The notes beneath the pieces are model-generated. The model was given only the letters and a program-made list of their open reading frames with translations. It ran no database searches and was not told where the DNA came from. A stretch of 5,198 bases of DNA from Actinomycetes bacterium. GTDB taxonomy: Bacteria > Actinomycetota > Thermoleophilia > Solirubrobacterales > Solirubrobacteraceae. Below are positions 4,310 to 5,198 of this stretch, piece after piece. Every line of letters begins with the position of its first letter. Position 1 is the stretch's first letter. The stretch lies in NCBI GenBank assembly GCA_023405705.1, contig JAEXXR010000500.1:1-5198 (forward strand), given 5' to 3'. The translations under genes were made by a program, and so were the position numbers.

Positions 4310-5198
4310 TCAGCGCGCGCCGTTGGGCGCGAACCAGGTCAGGCGGGCGTTGCCGCCGTAGCCGCCGGTCGGGGTCGAGACGAAGCGGACCTGGATCGAG
4401 GAGCCGATCCGGCCGAGCTTCGAGAGACCGCGTCTGCCGAGCTGGATTCTGTAGCGCCAGCTGGTGCCGGAGCGGACGGTCCGGGCGGCCCCGCGCGCGA
4501 TCACCTGGCCGCTGGTCGCCGTCATCGCCGGCACGACGCAGTCGGTCGGGCCGAAGCAGGCGACCTGGACGGTCAGCGCGCCGGTGCGCGAGACGAGCGC
4601 GGTCTGCGTCAGGATCACGAGGCGCGCCGGCCCGCCGACCGCGGCGGTCTGCGCGGCCGCGGACTCGCCGCCGGCGGTCGCGGTGACGGCGCACTGGATC
4701 GCCTGCCCGGCGTCGGCGCGCGCGAGCGTGTAGGTCGTCGCCGTCTGTCTCGCGATCGCTCTGCCGTTGCGCAGCCACGCGTACGTGAAGGTCGGCTGGC
4801 CGGCCCACTGGCCGGGCTCGCAGGTCAGTCTCTCGCCGATCGCCGATCTGCCGGTGACGACCGGGACTCTCGCGTTGCCGGGACCGCCGGTCACCGGGAC
4901 CGTGATCGCCGGGGTTCTGGCGACCGTCGAGCCGGCCGCGTTGGTCGCCGTCACCTGGCAGGCGAGCTGCTGGGCGGCGTCCGCGGCGACGAGCGTGTAG
5001 GTCGCGGCGTTCGCGCCCGCGATCGGCGTGCCGTTGCGCAGCCACGCGACCGCCAGCGACGGCGAGCCGCTCCACGTCCCCAGCTCGCAGGTGAGCGCTC
5101 TGCCGACCTGCGCGACGCCCGACAGCGTCGGCTGCGTCCGCACCTGCGGCGCGGCGAGCGGCTCCCAGCTGACGACCGCGAGGCCGTCGTCGCGCGTC
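4310..5198 (-). CDS. Secreted/surface protein with tandem Ig-like repeats (C-terminal part; 5' end beyond window)
   Basis: The frame is open from the right edge (TRDDGLAVVSWEPLAAPQV...) to the TGA at 4310-4312, giving 295 residues of a longer protein. A GTG at 5141-5143 is internal and probably not the start, since plausible protein continues upstream of it. Two Ig-like beta-sandwich repeats follow each other: repeat 1 at about 5143-4898 and repeat 2 at about 4873-4637. Each has LTC, GTW or GQW, WLRNG, TYTL, ADA and a second Cys 43 residues after the first (Cys codons at 5089 and 4960; 4822 and 4693), the expected intra-domain disulphide. The offset between repeats is 89 residues. A third beta-rich domain (4627-4313) has two close cysteines (VACFGPTDCVV) and ends GGNARLTWFAPNGAR. 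Such repeats usually act as stalks or binding modules on exported proteins; the N-terminal functional domain is not visible. AGA encodes about 9 of 24 arginines in the part after 5143. No transmembrane or sorting signal is seen at the C-terminus. Confidence 0.85.
   Translation of the reverse strand, partial: TRDDGLAVVSWEPLAAPQVRTQPTLSGVAQVGRALTCELGTWSGSPSLAVAWLRNGTPIAGANAATYTLVAADAAQQLACQVTATNAAGSTVARTPAITVPVTGGPGNARVPVVTGRSAIGERLTCEPGQWAGQPTFTYAWLRNGRAIARQTATTYTLARADAGQAIQCAVTATAGGESAAAQTAAVGGPARLVILTQTALVSRTGALTVQVACFGPTDCVVPAMTATSGQVIARGAARTVRSGTSWRYRIQLGRRGLSKLGRIGSSIQVRFVSTPTGGYGGNARLTWFAPNGAR
4637..5143 (-). repeat. Two tandem Ig-like domain repeats, 89-residue period
   Basis: The protein repeats align over the Cys, Trp and WLRNG positions. 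At DNA level a 19-base stretch is identical at 4763-4781 and 5030-5048, exactly 267 bases (89 codons) apart. It encodes the AWLRNG core. Most other positions have diverged, so this is an old domain duplication with one conserved core, and more repeats may lie upstream beyond the window. Confidence 0.75.

Noticed and set aside
5141..5143. GTG as the start of the Ig-repeat gene
   Set aside because: The frame continues upstream to the window edge with plausible protein (GLAVVSWEPLAAP). No signal peptide follows the GTG, and the first Ig-like repeat begins right there.

Overview
This is a very GC-rich bacterial segment, and all the coding statistics visible in it fit an actinobacterium. Extracellular Ig-like repeats of the type 'LTCxxGxWxGxPxxxYxWLRNG', a streptogrisin-like secreted protease and several lineage-specific secreted proteins suggest a soil Thermoleophilia / Solirubrobacterales organism (Conexibacter-like). 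That placement is inference from protein style, not from a marker gene.

Layout from left to right: (1) the last 14 codons of an upstream plus-strand gene (stop at 44-46); (2) a 160-bp gap with two inverted repeats; (3) a plus-strand gene for a secreted S1-family serine protease made as a pre-pro-enzyme (207-1646); (4) a short gap between convergent genes with a hairpin (1655-1681); (5) a minus-strand gene for a secreted protein of unknown function with six cysteines (1700-2569); (6) a minus-strand MarR-family regulator (2640-3089) upstream of it; (7) a compact divergent promoter region with short palindromes (about 3086-3130); (8) a plus-strand short-chain dehydrogenase/reductase with an unusual Ala/Ser/Gly/Glu-rich N-terminal extension (3127-4194); (9) a terminator region between convergent genes with two strong hairpins (4200-4246 and 4269-4300); (10) the C-terminal part of a minus-strand secreted or surface protein with two tandem Ig-like repeats (4310 to the window edge).

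The only clear functional pairing is the divergent MarR regulator and SDR oxidoreductase, which probably form a small autoregulated redox or detoxification module. The protease, the six-Cys protein and the Ig-repeat protein are exported proteins that do not obviously form one pathway. Strand changes are marked by inverted repeats that look like shared terminators.

I see no mobile element, CRISPR array, tRNA or rRNA, and no convincing new multi-gene system. The most notable signals are the long composite hairpin after the SDR gene, the crowded divergent start region, and heavy use of the AGA arginine codon in the two minus-strand secreted-protein genes despite the high GC content.
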